A DNA stretch of 64,000 nt from Epiperipatus broadwayi (lineage: Eukaryota; Onychophora; Udeonychophora; Euonychophora; Peripatidae): the NCBI GenBank assembly GCA_028023455.1, contig JAQFVV010012394.1, forward strand, positions 19,798,353-19,862,352, in the 5' to 3' direction. Position numbers and translations under genes: made by a program. How positions within the stretch are numbered: position 1 is the stretch's first letter; every line of letters starts with the position of its first letter. Positions 36,705-48,274 of the stretch are shown piece by piece. The notes under the pieces were generated by a model. It ran no database searches. It was not told the origin of the DNA and saw nothing but the letters and a program-made list of their open reading frames with translations.

Positions 36705-39545
36705 TCAGTAGATTTGTCTCCAAAGTTCTACATTGCATTAACAGACCACTTATGAGTACAGAACCTCTCTCAAAATTCTCATTCTATACAAGAAAACACT
36801 CCTCCCTAATTGATATCTTTTATTCCTCTGATCTCCATTTTATCATTTAGCCTTTCCTAACCCTTGACCCCTTCTTTGATCATTTTTTTCTCCATGTTGT
36901 ACTTAAGGTCAGTTTTATAGATTCTCCTATACTTCCCTATAACAACACAGTTAAAGTACTTTTCAAAACAGCTACCACAGAAATGATATTCTCTGAGATA
37001 TACATATATTCCCAAAAAATTAATACTGTGACATTTAATCCAGTAGAAGCTTGGGTTTCTTTTGTTAACATTATTAACTCAATTATCAATTTTCACACAC
37101 ACAAAAATAAATCGCCAACCTCAATGTTAAATTTTTTTTAGAAGCAATCCACCAAAAATTACAATTCACATCATGTGATCCTAATGCAATTCTCTCTATT
37201 TTACATCTGAAACAAAAATATAAGAATACCTGAAAAATACTAACTGACTACATTTTCATAAAAAAATCCAAAATATTCCTAGCCCAACCACACAATTTGT
37301 CCAAAGAATTTATACGATGGGCTCCAAGTTATAGTACAAACAGGGGCACAACTTATTGCTGGTAAAATATGCTGCCTCATATCTTTTATCATTTTAAAAA
37401 TATATTTCAATCATTCCAAGCTACTAATATACCCACTTATTTGTTTGGTCAAAGTGATGGTAATCATGAAATTTATAAATACCAAATTGCCATCAAATTA
37501 AACTGTATGCCAGATATTACATATCCAGATTCACACGCAATCCCTAAATTTGTTCTCAGCCATCTCACCCACTTTACCATTCATATTATCATGATCTTTT
37601 AAATCACCTCTCTACTTAAATTCACAAATTGATCAGCTGAGCTCAGTTTCACTGGTACTTTTTTAAAATAAAACATTATAAGCCCCCCCCTCCCAATAAT
37701 TTATGACCAATCTCCATAACACCATTAATGATTAAAGTTATTGAAAGCCTAATTAAAGACAAAATACAATCAATCCTGCTTCCCAACATATCAACTTACC
37801 AATTTTCTACTGCAGCAATTATGCTGTTCAGAGTAATCATTGATCAAGTCAGGCAAGCTGGAAAGTCTGGGCCTGTTGGAATACAGCTGTATATCAGGTC
37901 AGCTTTCAACTCAGTTCCAACAGATAAGCTCCTGCAACTACTCAAACAACACAAGATTCCTATACCAATCCTATATATTCTAGCAACCCTTTATAATAGA
38001 GAGATTCATATAACTCTAAATGGTAACACCTGATTTTACTCTTTATAAGTCAATATCCCAATGCTGTCCATTAAGTGCCTTGCTCTTTATTACACATATT
38101 AATATTTTTCATTCAAATTGAAAACAATCTTCCTGGTATACAATACACAAATCAATATATCAAACACTTCTCTTACATGGATGATCTTGCAATCATTCTT
38201 CCATCCAAACAATACATACCACAACTAACTTCCCTACTCAAACAATATACTAAACTATTACTCCTTAAGACTCAATATGTCAAAATCATCAACCTGGAAT
38301 ATTCCGTCTGGGAAAAACATTGCATCCTCTTTCACAGCATCTCATAAATTCCTTGGCTATCCAATATATCTTTTAATCAATGAGATGAGAAACTATCCAG
38401 AGCAAATTCTTAATTTCCATAGAATGCACTTTTAATTCACTATCGCAAACTTATCTATCAATCCATGTCAAAATCTCACTTATTAATATGCTCATCTTTC
38501 CAAAAACTACTTTCTATTCTCTTATTATTAAATTCACTAAAGTATTATTAAGAAAATAAATTCCCTGTATACTAAACTTATCTGGGGTAAGAGGATTGTT
38601 GCTATTAGTATAAGATTCATGCAAAAATCTTGGGCTATCTTTACATTGTATTCCTGTTTTCCATCTACAAAGGTCAATAATCGAAATCATAAGAATCCTC
38701 GACTTTTTCCCTTATACTCAAAATTTCATACCTGTCAACCCGATTGACACTCTACCACCAACAGAGAGTAAATTTTTGGATAACGTACTCAAACCAATCA
38801 GTCCTTTCATCTCTATAAATCATGCAATCTTAAAGGGAAAAAAATACTATTGAGATGCATACAATTTAAGTCAAAAATCATGATGGTACTAGTATAAAAC
38901 CCATGCCAAATTTCGCAAATAAATATATTATTCAAAAATTTAAACATTGGTATCTTGAATTTAAATATCTGGATTTCATGATTAAAATAAACTGAATGCA
39001 CTGCCCACAAATAGCTTTTTAGTCAAAAGATTTACCAATGCTAACATAGACACCTATTGCTATATGTGCTATAGGGCTTTCTACATAACTGCAGCACCAT
39101 ACCCACATATCACACACCCAGTAGCACAATTATACATAACCACACTCAACTCTCATCAATAGCATGAACAAAGGGCTCTACCCTAACATCAGAATATCCA
39201 CCATTATACTTTTCACTTTGTGGTTTTTGAGGTGCCATTTTACTTTAATCCTATATCTAGTAAACTTTTCTCACTCTTTTGTAGCAAATTGAGCAAAATT
39301 AAAATCAGAGTCGAGGCTTTATCACCTGCAGACATTGCAATGATCTAGAACTTGATAACATTACCTGCACCATTGTTGGTACTACACAACCAACATATTC
39401 TTTTACAATAGCTATGTGTTGTATTATGTTTGAATGTATTTTGTTTCTTTATTGATGAATTATCTATAAACAAAAATGTTTTCTCATTGTTTCATGTGAT
39501 GGCATATAATTGTAATTAAAATGCCAATAAACTTCTTTTAAAAGT
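36705..39545 (+). pseudogene. Second, older copy of the two-ORF LINE (5'-truncated in the endonuclease)
   Basis: Translation follows the ORF2 of the 2491-7560 element: LHCINRPLM and SFYTRKHSSLIDIFYSSDLH (36745-36840; endonuclease, losing SDH to FDH), an RT block at 37728-38033 (IKVIESLIKDKIQSIL, STAAIMLFRVIIDQ, IRSAFNSVPTDKLLQLLKQH), CCPLSALLF near 38060, and FSYMDDLAIIL with the catalytic YMDD at 38174-38185. Later come SYLINMLIFPK-like and ANIDTYCYMCYR (39040-39075) segments. Many stops and shifts. It keeps the motif B-to-C region that the first copy has lost, so together they define the family better than either does alone. The 3' end near 39533 has an AATAAA. Confidence 0.8.
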
Positions 39546-39575
39546 AAAATGCGATTTATTGATTAATTATCATCA

Positions 39576-39945
39576 TCATCAACCATTATCAATCCACTGC
39601 AGGATGAAGGTCTCTCCAAGTTTAATCCATCTTCTCCGATCTTTAGCTTCTCTTCTCCACAACTCCCCTGCACATTTTCTTATTTCATCCAGCCATCTCA
39701 CATGTGGTCTCTTTCTGGGTCTTTTACAATCTCTTGGAATCCAGTTTAAAATTTCAATTGTCCATCTATTATCATCTCTTCTAGCAATATGTCCAGCCCA
39801 ACTCCATTTCAAAATAAGGTCAGTAACACCTGTTTGTTGTCTTACCCATACATTGCGTTTTCGATCTCTTCTTGTTACTCCCAACATACATCTCTCCATA
39901 CTCTTTTGAGTGGTCTGAAGTTGTGAATTCATGATGCGGCAATCA
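39576..39945 (-). pseudogene. RTE-type LINE reverse transcriptase tail, copy 2
   Basis: Best-preserved tail in the window. The minus-strand frame is open from 39986 to the stop near 39579: QTTQKSMERCMLGVTRRDRK, RQQTGVTDLILKWSWAGHIA, RRDDNRWTIEILNWIPRDCK, RPRKRPHVRWLDEIRKCAGE, and LGETFILQWIDNG. Just after the stop (lower coordinates) the strand reads GGTTGATGATGATGATAATT, the RTE-type simple-repeat end. No polymerase catalytic motif is included, so this is a truncated, non-functional copy. A few residues (for example the EKIKR segment seen in copy 47440) are deleted. Confidence 0.85.
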
Positions 39946-39986
39946 ATGGAATATCCATTGCTAGAAAGATTTTTTATTATTATCAA

Positions 39987-40869
39987 TATGTAATCAAGAT
40001 AATATAATCGATTATTCGCAATGTACGTTGAGTAATTTACTGTGTTTAAAAGACATATATATTTTTAATTTATTATCTTTATGCAATATATACAGTATAT
40101 ACGATTAATTAGTTTCTGTTCATAAAAGCAAAAATATTTCTTAGACAATGTTGATTTTAACTTTGGGTTACCATAGAAATATACAAAAGAGTATAGAATT
40201 TTATTTACTAGTAAAATATATTGCATTTATTTATTAATTGTTATTATTATGACTAAAATTAGACTGTTTTATTTTTCTTTAAATTGATTTTTTTTTTCGT
40301 TTTAAATAACACGGGAAAAAAATAAGTAACCTTACAAAAGATGTGTATTTTTTGAGAGTCATGATTAACATAGAAATTGGCTGCTGTTTTCGTTTACGTG
40401 GACTAAATTACTTTCTATAAAAATTGGATATATCTGCATTTCATGTAATCATTACTAAACTCTAGTAATTTTTATTAACCTGTGGCACATTTGCATAAGT
40501 CATCCTACAAATGTACATAATTACATCTGAATAAAGTTACTTTTTAATTGGAACATTTGTGTGTGTGTGTATATATATTGTGATTACCATTAATCAGATC
40601 ACAAGGCAGATAAGTATAGCTTAATTTAAGTAGAGAAGTACAAAATTCGGAAATCGGCATTAAATAAATAGGTCAATATTCCGTCATACAAAGAAATTGA
40701 TAAATGAAGACGCTGATAAAAGAAATAAATGATTGTTTAATTAAATAATAGAACATATGTGCAACCAAACGCTTATATTCAGGGGAAGTTCAAATAGCCA
40801 TTTATTCCATTAAGTGAATGAAATAGTAGAGTATTAAAATCAATAAATGTGAATTTCAAAAAGGTTTAT
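39987..40869. other. AT-rich sequence, no gene recognised
   Basis: A short (GT)n/(TA)n tract at 40559-40577 is visible. Nothing else recognised. Confidence 0.4.
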
Positions 40870-41290
40870 AATAATTGTGTTTTATTAGTTCTTACTTATG
40901 GATCTGAGACTAGGACAATTAACAGAAATGTAGTGCAGACTTCAGGTCATTCAACAAACTATGAAAAGATGTATGTTAGGAATAACAAGAAGAGATCAAA
41001 AATGAAATAGATGGGAGAAAGAACTCAAGTATTACTGACATTATTGAAAGAATTACAACTGAAATGGGACTGGGCTGGACATATTGTTGGAAGAATTGAT
41101 AGTAGATGGATAATTGTTGTTTGAAATTGGATCCAAAGAGATTGTAAAAGACCCAGAAAAAACTGCAAGTGAGATTGATTATTGAAAGAAGGAAGTTTGA
41201 TAGTATGATGTAAAAAAGAAAAGCTATTAAACAGAGAAACTAGTTTAACTTGATGAGACCTTCATCCTGAAGTTAATTGATAATGTTTGA
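40870..41290 (+). pseudogene. RTE-type LINE reverse transcriptase tail, copy 3 (decayed)
   Basis: Plus strand: VLTYGSETRTINRN (the LTYGSETW block), KWDWAGHIVGRIDSRW, then NWIQRDCKRPRK and a degenerate end LDETFILKLIDN. Frameshifts separate the blocks. It starts further upstream than copies 1 and 2, including the YGSE motif. Confidence 0.7.
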
Positions 41291-41800
41291 AAATAATGTT
41301 CACAAAACAGATTAAACTGTGATATCTACCTTTGGATTTTGAATGAGGGAGAGGGATAGCTTGCAAACATGCCCTCAATTTGTAGAAATGGGTTTGATTC
41401 ATCCAAATTGTAAATATTAAATATTTAATATCAAAGAAATATTTGTGTATGGAACATGTAGAGAGTTAGTGATAATTTGGTAGTTTTAGTTAATAAGCAT
41501 TATAAACAATATTTTAATTTTGATATTTCCTAATAAAATTTTCATTTTATGATTTTGAAATGGATTTTTTTTAAAAAAAGTAGTCCTAATTATAATAATC
41601 AATGGACCAAACATTTTTTGAAGTCATTTTTTTTAAATAGATAAATATATTGTTTATAATAACAACAACAAAACAATGTAATTACTATTTTCAAGTGACT
41701 TGCATGATTTTGTAATAGCAAAGAGATCATTGAAGATAATCAACAAAGATACATTTCATACTAATGATCAAGATCCAACTAGCATCTTAAAATTTTTTGT
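41291..41800. other. AT-rich sequence, no gene recognised
   Basis: Nothing recognisable. Confidence 0.4.
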
Positions 41801-42176
41801 AGTCAACAGCTAAAACTATGCCACTACAGAATATAAATTGATTAAAAGATGGCACTGTAGGAAATTTGAAGAGAGAACCAGTTATCTTTTCACTGGAAGA
41901 TACTGAGCATATGATTGTAAAAGTAATTGTAATAAGTATGTTTTACCATTGCTTACTTTTGGATCTTAAACTTGGATATTTAATACAGAGTCAACAGTTA
42001 AAACTATGCCACTACAGAACATAAATTGATTAAAAGATGGCACTATAGGCAATTTGAAGAGAGAACCAGTTATCTTTTCACTGGAAGACACTGAACATAT
42101 GATTGTAAAAGTAATTGTAATAAGTACATTTTACCATTGCTTACTTTTGGATCTTAAACTTGGATATTTAATAGAA
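41801..42176 (+). repeat. 188-bp tandem duplication
   Basis: AGTCAACAG starts at 41801 and at 41989, and the two 188-bp units are almost identical (scattered single differences). The unit ends with TACTTTTGGATCTTAAACTTGG, part of the RTE-type coding relic that continues after the second unit, so the duplication probably arose within or at the edge of that relic. A related segment (AGAGAACCAGT...TTTTCACTGGAA) recurs near 42890-42925. Confidence 0.85.
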
Positions 42177-42470
42177 GAACAATACAGATACTGCAGACCA
42201 CACATAGAAGTGTTATGAGATCAAAAATAATACATATAGGGTTAAGAAATTAGAGTGGAGCTGGGCTTGACTGTCATTGAAAAGGTGACACTAGACAGAT
42301 AATTAAACTGTAACAATAGACTACAAGACATTATGTGAAATGAATAGATAAGGAATTTTGCTGAAGTGATGTAAAAAAAATCTGTGAATCATAAAACCTA
42401 AATAAATTCAGAGTAATCTTCCTTCTACACTGGACTGATAATGATTGAAAATGAGCGATGATGATGGTAT
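42110..42470 (+). pseudogene. RTE-type LINE reverse transcriptase tail, copy 4 (very decayed)
   Basis: LLTFGS.TWIFN, then RRTIQILQTTHRSVMRSKI and EWSWA-like sequence (GAGTGGAGCTGGGCTTGACT at 42253), ending in TGATAATGATTGAAAATGAGCGATGATGATGG. Multiple stops. It belongs to the same family as the tail at 33735. Confidence 0.55.
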
Positions 42471-43394
42471 ACTGCATGCTAGTTTTAGTATAAATGTTAT
42501 TGTTTTTCTCATGCTGCCTATAACATTATCTCTGAATCAATGCATGTGTTGCATAGCAATGTAGTTTACATATTCCCAAGTTTTAAGGCACTAAAATGTC
42601 TGGATCAATAACATTAACTGGAAAAAATTTCTGCTGAAACATCTGGAAGAATTCAATCTGAGTATGGTATTGAAGTTATGAATCACAGAAACGTTTTCAG
42701 ACAGTTTGCAAGATTGTGTGATAGTAGGGAGAGTATTAAGTTTTTCTACCAAGATACAAGTCATGATGTCAAATTTTATGTCATAATTCAGGATTCAGAT
42801 ACGCTAGGGTCTGAAAATTTTTGTGGCAAATATCTCAATTATTACACTATGTAACTGCATTGATTCGGAGATAGGGCTGCAGGCAGCTTGGAGAAAGAAC
42901 CAGTCCATTTTTCACTGGAATACACTTCTACCTCGATAAAAATAAAAATTAAAACAACTACATATTACTAGCTAAAAGTCAAGTACATAAAGAGAATAAA
43001 TTTTATCAGTGTCATATTATGTATTTTTTACCTATGCTGTTTTATCAGCCTTTATGTTTGTTTTCTTTAAAATTTGATTATCGTGTTTTTTCTAAAACTA
43101 TTTAAGATAAAGTGAAACAAATTAATATGAACTTCAATTTTCTGTATGTGATATTATATATTTTATTATTGTAAAATGCACCTTTGTTGGATTGAACTTA
43201 TCAACAGTCACATAACAAGAAAAATTGGGCCTGAAGGCAGACATTTTGAATGTTTCAAAATAATTTTACAATTTTTTATATAACGATAATTTATGATATA
43301 TATAGTTAATAATTGTTTTTATGTGAATATATTTTAATTGCCTTGCAATAATATTGGCATCAGCTTGGGATTTGGGCTTTCTATCATCAGATTT
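42471..43394. other. AT-rich sequence, no gene recognised
   Basis: 42640-42930 has a more even base composition and repeats part of the 188-bp unit (GAGAAAGAACCAGTCCATTTTTCACTGGAA), so an old interspersed repeat is likely. No coding motif. Confidence 0.4.
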
Positions 43395-43680
43395 TCAATG
43401 ATATGGATGGCTGAAGAGTTGGAGGTTAGAGTAGATTGAAGCCTAATCTATTAAAGTATGAAGATTTGCTATCGTAATATAAACTGAGCACTGATTATGT
43501 ATGTGTGGGAGATGATAATCTGGACCAACTGATGAGTGTTGGTTCAGCACGAAATACAGTTATTGGCGATTATTTATCTTTTTTACATGTGTGTGGTCAT
43601 GTTTATTAATGGTATGAGATAGTGTGGATAATTGAAGGGTGCTTGAAAGTCTGAGTTCAAATCCCTATATTTACAATTGC
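43395..43680 (+). mobile_element. Family D repeat with hammerhead-like motif and tRNA-like end
   Basis: A single, direct copy of the family whose inverted pair lies at 28935-29735. In order: GGATGGCTGAAGAGTTGGAG, AGTATGAAGATTTGCTATCG, the hammerhead-like fold (43510-43579), ACATGTGTGTGGTCATGT, then a tRNA-like end with box A-like GAGATAGTGTGGATAATTG and box B-like GAGTTCAAATCCC (43668-43680). No open frame. A ribozyme next to a tRNA-like segment in one short repeat is reminiscent of non-autonomous retroelements; the class is not established here. Confidence 0.65.
43510..43579 (+). ncRNA. Hammerhead-ribozyme-like motif with intact core
   Basis: The core is CTGATGA (43529-43535) and GAAA (43551-43554), both matching the hammerhead consensus. 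Stem II is GTGTT/AGCAC (five pairs, one G.U) around loop GGTTC (43536-43550). Stem I is CCAA (43525-43528) with TTGG (43563-43566), an internal loop TGGA opposite C, then ATAATC (43515-43520) with GATTAT (43568-43573), and AGAT with ATCT beyond. The nucleotide before stem I is A43562 preceded by T, fitting the UH cleavage rule. Stem III (43554-43561) is very short, the weakest part. Other copies have AGATCAT/ATGATCT in the outer stem, so one pair has changed on both sides. Strong by eye, untested. Confidence 0.65.
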
Positions 43681-45339
43681 CTTGCTATAGATTTTCAAGT
43701 TTATGGGCCCCTGGACTTCATGGACCCGCAAGTATTGACTTCCTTTACTAGTTAGGTCACTGTTTGTGAAATGAATGAACAAATGCAGGACTTCCTAAAA
43801 GGGTGTTTTATGATGAACCTGAACTTTTTTTTTTTTAGAAGTAGACTTCGTTTATAAGGCTTATCTCAAAAGGCATTCTAAAGAAGTGCAATATTTATTA
43901 TTTTGGTTGGAAAGATATGGCAGTGAATAAAATAGACAGCTACAATTAAAAATGATGTTGAAATATTTCGAAAAAATAACAAATATATCGCAAAATATCA
44001 AATAAATAAAAAAATGGATCAGTTTGTTTTTTATGCGGATGTGTCTGTGATTCTCAGATTGGATCGTATAGTTAATGAAAAATTAATTTCTAGAGCAATT
44101 GTTTTCGTTCCTTGGATTGAAATGGCCATACCCCTTTGTGAGTGACTCCATATGTATATATGCATACATTTTAAACAAGCTATTTATCCTTTTTTTTATT
44201 ACAAAGATTTAAAAAAATAATTATGTGTTGCTCGGAAATTCACTGAAATTTCTAATCCCGATAATGATAGAGCAAAGCCCCGATTAGAGGGCCTTGAACC
44301 ACAGTTATCAACTACATCTTTAACTTTATTAGGTTATTTTTTTATAATTTAATATATTGCTAATTTCCACTTCTTTATTATATAAATATTTTAATTTGGT
44401 TTTATTATTTACTTTTCTTCTGTGAATTTTTGATTTTATTTACCTCTTTTATCTCGTTATCTGTTTGTTTAAACTTAGTAAAAAAGATGAGCAAAGAATT
44501 TTCGCTGAATGTTTATATCTGATTTAATGATATAAAGTGTTAAAATATTTTGTTTTCTTCGTCTTAAAAAAAGAAGATGCTTGAAAGAAAAAAAAATGTT
44601 TGAGTAAGGATAATTAGAATGTTGTTTGCTGTTTTTTTATTTTATTTTAAGTATATTTACATGTATTTTGTCAAAAAAAAAAAAGTCTACATTTGTTTGT
44701 AGGTTGACTGAACAAACCTATGTTAGTTTGTAGTTGATTTTATTGGATTTGATTACCTTAATTCTAAAAAATAAAAGATAATTTCCCTTCAAGCGCGCAA
44801 TTCTAAAACTTCAAAGAAGAGAAATGAAAGGGTGGGAGGTTTAAAGCTTTTAAAGTTTCTCTCTCTTACTAGATCACAAAATAAAGTTTCATCGCAGGAA
44901 GAACCCTGGTTTTGCGCTTTTTCTTTATCCTTTGTAAAGAGACAAAAAAGAATTTTTCATTAAAATTACTGTAATTATATTCTGAAGTAATTTTTTTCTT
45001 CTTTATTCTATTTACGTACAATCATATATCTATATCGCCTTGCGTTAGTTTGATATAATGGAAGCATAGCAGATTTTGAAATTCTAGATCCGTAGATTTA
45101 CAGATCTCCTACGTCACATCCGATGTTCGAACTCCTGATAAATCAGTTATCTATTTATTTATAGACTAAAAGTTTTAAAGGAACGTGTTGTATAGCAGTC
45201 ACCTTATCCACTGATCCCAGTCTTGGGTTCAAATTCAGACTGGGTGAACTTTAAACAAATTTCGATTTACAACGAGGCTTATTCATGAATATGCAAATCA
45301 CATGATCACATTTCATGAATGTCGTTAGAAAAATTTAAC
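43681..45339. other. AT-rich sequence, no gene recognised
   Basis: 45040-45240 contains two segments with tRNA-like box B character (GATGTTCGAACTCC near 45123 and TTGGGTTCAAATTCAGAC near 45223), perhaps decayed SINE heads, but no family match was made. The remainder is T/A-rich. Confidence 0.4.
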
Positions 45340-45975
45340 TTTATTTAAATTTTCTAATTACATTCGGTTGTTACTAATACCACACTTAATTAATATATGC
45401 TCATCTAAGCAGTGACAGTATGCATGGAAATTAAACCTGGACCCTTAGATTCTTGAATATTGAATTTTAAGGCAATGCTCTAAACAAAATGAGCCATGCT
45501 GCCAAAGGCAACAGTCAGTAGAAATTTTATATACTTATCGATGAGGTTTCTCCTGATTTCTCCACTTTTTCCCAAGAGCAAGGTTGATTAGTTGTTTCCA
45601 TACTAGATTGGCTTATGGAGTTATTCGCCATTGTTATGTGAGCAGTTTCTTTGAATTTTCTTTTTTGTATCTTACTATAACATAGATTGCTATAGGACAC
45701 AACATTTTTGAATGATATTTTTATTTTTTATAGATAAATAACCAGTAACAGTGTTAGGGTAAGGTTTGAACTAATTATTGAATTCTAGATTCTTCCTAAT
45801 TAATTAGAGCATCATCTTACATTCAGTATTTATGAATCAACTCACCAAATTAATCTCTTGAGGTCAATTAAACATGGAGAAAGAAGACTAATGCTCTTGA
45901 AATGTATATTCTATACTAGAACTGTGTATTATTAACAGTTGGATGTATTTGGAAAAACATAAATAAAGTTGATCT
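45340..45975. mobile_element. Diverged family F inverted pair
   Basis: 45345-45590 resembles the left arm of the 21701 element (ACTTTATTTAAATTTTCTAAT, CAGTGACAGTATGCATGGAA, and the minus-strand tRNA-like block at 45450-45510). 45870-45975 resembles the right arm (GGAGAAAGAAGACTAATGCT, AACTGTGTATTATTAAC, GTATTTGGAAAAACATAAAT). The middle is unrelated or decayed. Clearly older than the other two members. Confidence 0.5.
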
Positions 45976-46210
45976 CTTTTTATAAAAAAAAATTTCACCT
46001 AGAAGATAGAACTAAAAATGCTATCATTATAATTATACCTTCAGACAAACATCTCAACTATAATATTATAAAGCATATTAAAAAAATTAAAAGATATATC
46101 TGTTTTAATCACTTCTTTTCAAATTTATTTTCATCTAATTCAGTATGCATTTATCTATTCATTAAAAGCAGATTTTATTTCATATTCTATTTCTGCAAAC
46201 TGTTCTGAAT

Positions 46211-46533
46211 AAGATGTGATATGTTGGACTATTTCCATCATTTACGAGTGAATATTGAATGTACAGAAAATTTTAAACTTTCCAAATACAAACAACTTGT
46301 TAATAATAAATATAAATAGACAAATACAGGTTAGTAATTACACAATGTTTCAAGTGGTATTATTCTCCACTCTTCTTCAGGTGTTGCTGGCCTATATGCA
46401 CAGTGACAATATTCACTTAGAAGGTGAACTCACACCTTTAGATTCTTGAATATCAAATTTTTAAGGCAAACACTCAATTGATATTCAACATTCGTTCATA
46501 AATGATGGAAATAGTCCAACATATCACATCTTA
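46211..46533. mobile_element. Short family F element with terminal inverted repeats
   Basis: The ends AAGATGTGATATGTTGGACT and its complement (ending at about 46533) are inverted over about 45 bp. The interior carries the GTTTCAAGTGG...CCACTCTTCTTCAGG hairpin (perfect CCACT/AGTGG stem), GTTGCTGGCCTATATGCACA and a truncated tRNA-like block. Compact version of the palindrome at 21701-22565, possibly after internal deletion. Confidence 0.7.
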
Positions 46534-47439
46534 TAATATACCATCATTACAAACCTTCAGACGAATATCAATATTATAACTTTTTGTTCTAAATATTTTT
46601 GTTCAACTTATTTTTTCATTTTTAATAACAATATTTTATATATATTTGAGATGTTTTTTGGTTTGTCTCTTTGATTTAAACATATCACTAATGTAAAATA
46701 CACCTACTCCATTAATTTTAAATAATTGGCCAAAGCTATTTGGTCTAGAAATATATATGAAATAATCATTTTTAACTTGAATCATATCTTAACAGTGGAA
46801 TTAAATACAGATATGGATCTCATGTTGGATTTTATTTAGGTAAAACTTATAATCTCTGCATGCAGAAAGCTAATCCTTTTCTTATCAATTTTTTAGGAAT
46901 GTAAACAAACCCACTTAGCATCTATTCACAACAAAATAAAATAAACCAATTTTCAAAAGGATTTTAGACTTTTATGGTAACTGCTAACTTTTACTCAATA
47001 TGCAGAGGTGAGCTAGCAGTGGGCTTGCATGAGTCCATTGTTAAAAATTTGACTACACATTTATAAAAATAATTTTAAATTATAGTTTAACTTTTAATAA
47101 TTGTTCTACTTTTTTAATGTGGTTGTGTTCCATTGTTACAACAGTTGCATTGATCTACTGATGCATAAAACATACTTCGGAACTTAAATCATTTGTACAA
47201 TACAGATTTACAAAAGTTTTATCAAGTGTACACAATTATCTTAAGAGGTATTGATTTAGGTAACATTGTTTGGGTATCAGTTTAGATAGTAGTATGTTGG
47301 TTTTTTAGTTGAATACATGTATAAGAAGAAAGGGTTAACCTGCATGTGATGGGCAATGGGTTTAGAATTTTTAGAGACAATGCATGTTGTAAAAGTACTA
47401 CTGTAGTGAGATTTTACCCATCACATTGTAATAGTATCA
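46534..47439. other. AT-rich sequence, no gene recognised
   Basis: Nothing recognisable. Confidence 0.4.
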
Positions 47440-47815
47440 TCATCATCAACCATTATCAATCTACTGCAGAATGAAGATCTCTCCAAGTTCAATTCATCTT
47501 CTCTGATATTTAGCTTCTCTTCTCCATATCACCCCTACACACTTTCTTATTTCATCCATCCATCTATTTCACATGTGGTCTCTTTCTGGGTCTTTTACAA
47601 TCTCTTGGAATCCAGTTCAAGATTTCAATTGTCCATCTATTATCATCTCTTCTAGGAATATGTCCAGCCCAACTCCACTTCAATCTTTTAATTTTTTCAA
47701 TGAGGTCAGTAACAACTGTTTGTTCCCTTACCCATATATTGCATTTTCGATCTCTTCTTGTTATCCCCAACATGCATCTCTCCATACTTCTTTGAGTGAT
47801 CTGAAGTCTCATATA
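47440..47815 (-). pseudogene. RTE-type LINE reverse transcriptase tail, copy 5
   Basis: Minus strand, higher to lower coordinates: ITQRSMERCMLGITRRDRKC, VVTDLIEKIKRLKWSWAGHI, DDNRWTIEILNWIPRDCKRP, then a frameshift near 47565 and a decayed end with GERSSF in place of GETFIL; the strand ends TTGATGATGATGATAC. It retains the EKIKRLKW segment missing from the 39576 copy. Confidence 0.8.
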
Positions 47816-47860
47816 CTTTTATTTATAGGCCAAATAAATTAAAGCATCAAATTATGAAAT

Positions 47861-48067
47861 AACAGTAGGCTATAAAAATTATGGTTAAACAAAATTTATG
47901 GCATGAAAAATATAAGAAAAACAAAGAACAAAGAGATGTATATAGTATACAAATCTAATTACTATAACAGTAGGCTATAAAAATTATGGTTAAACAAAAT
48001 TTATGTCATAAAAAATATAAGAAAAACTAAGAACAAAGAGATGTATATAGTATACAAATCTAATTAC
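47861..48067. repeat. 105-bp tandem duplication
   Basis: AACAGTAGGCTATAAAAATT starts at 47861 and 47966. The two units differ at only about four sites, so the duplication is recent. It lies just outside the RTE tail at 47440. Confidence 0.9.
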
Positions 48068-48274
48068 TCTATTATTTTTTTTGAAACATTTCAAAATTGT
48101 ATATTCTGTAACTTGAGATAATTTGTGGTAAACAGCTCATATATTTGATGTTGAATTATTTTTATAAAAAACTAAATAACATCTTGTATAAGAATAAATT
48201 TAAATATATGTTAATTTTCAATAATATATTTTTATTACTTAATTTTCAAAATATATATTATTAATTATTTTTAA

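Noticed and set aside
39559-39909. 116-codon plus open frame
   Set aside because: Antisense shadow of the RTE-type tail on the minus strand.
43690-44300. Possible host exon downstream of the family D repeat
   Set aside because: Translations show frequent stops and no splice-bounded conserved block.
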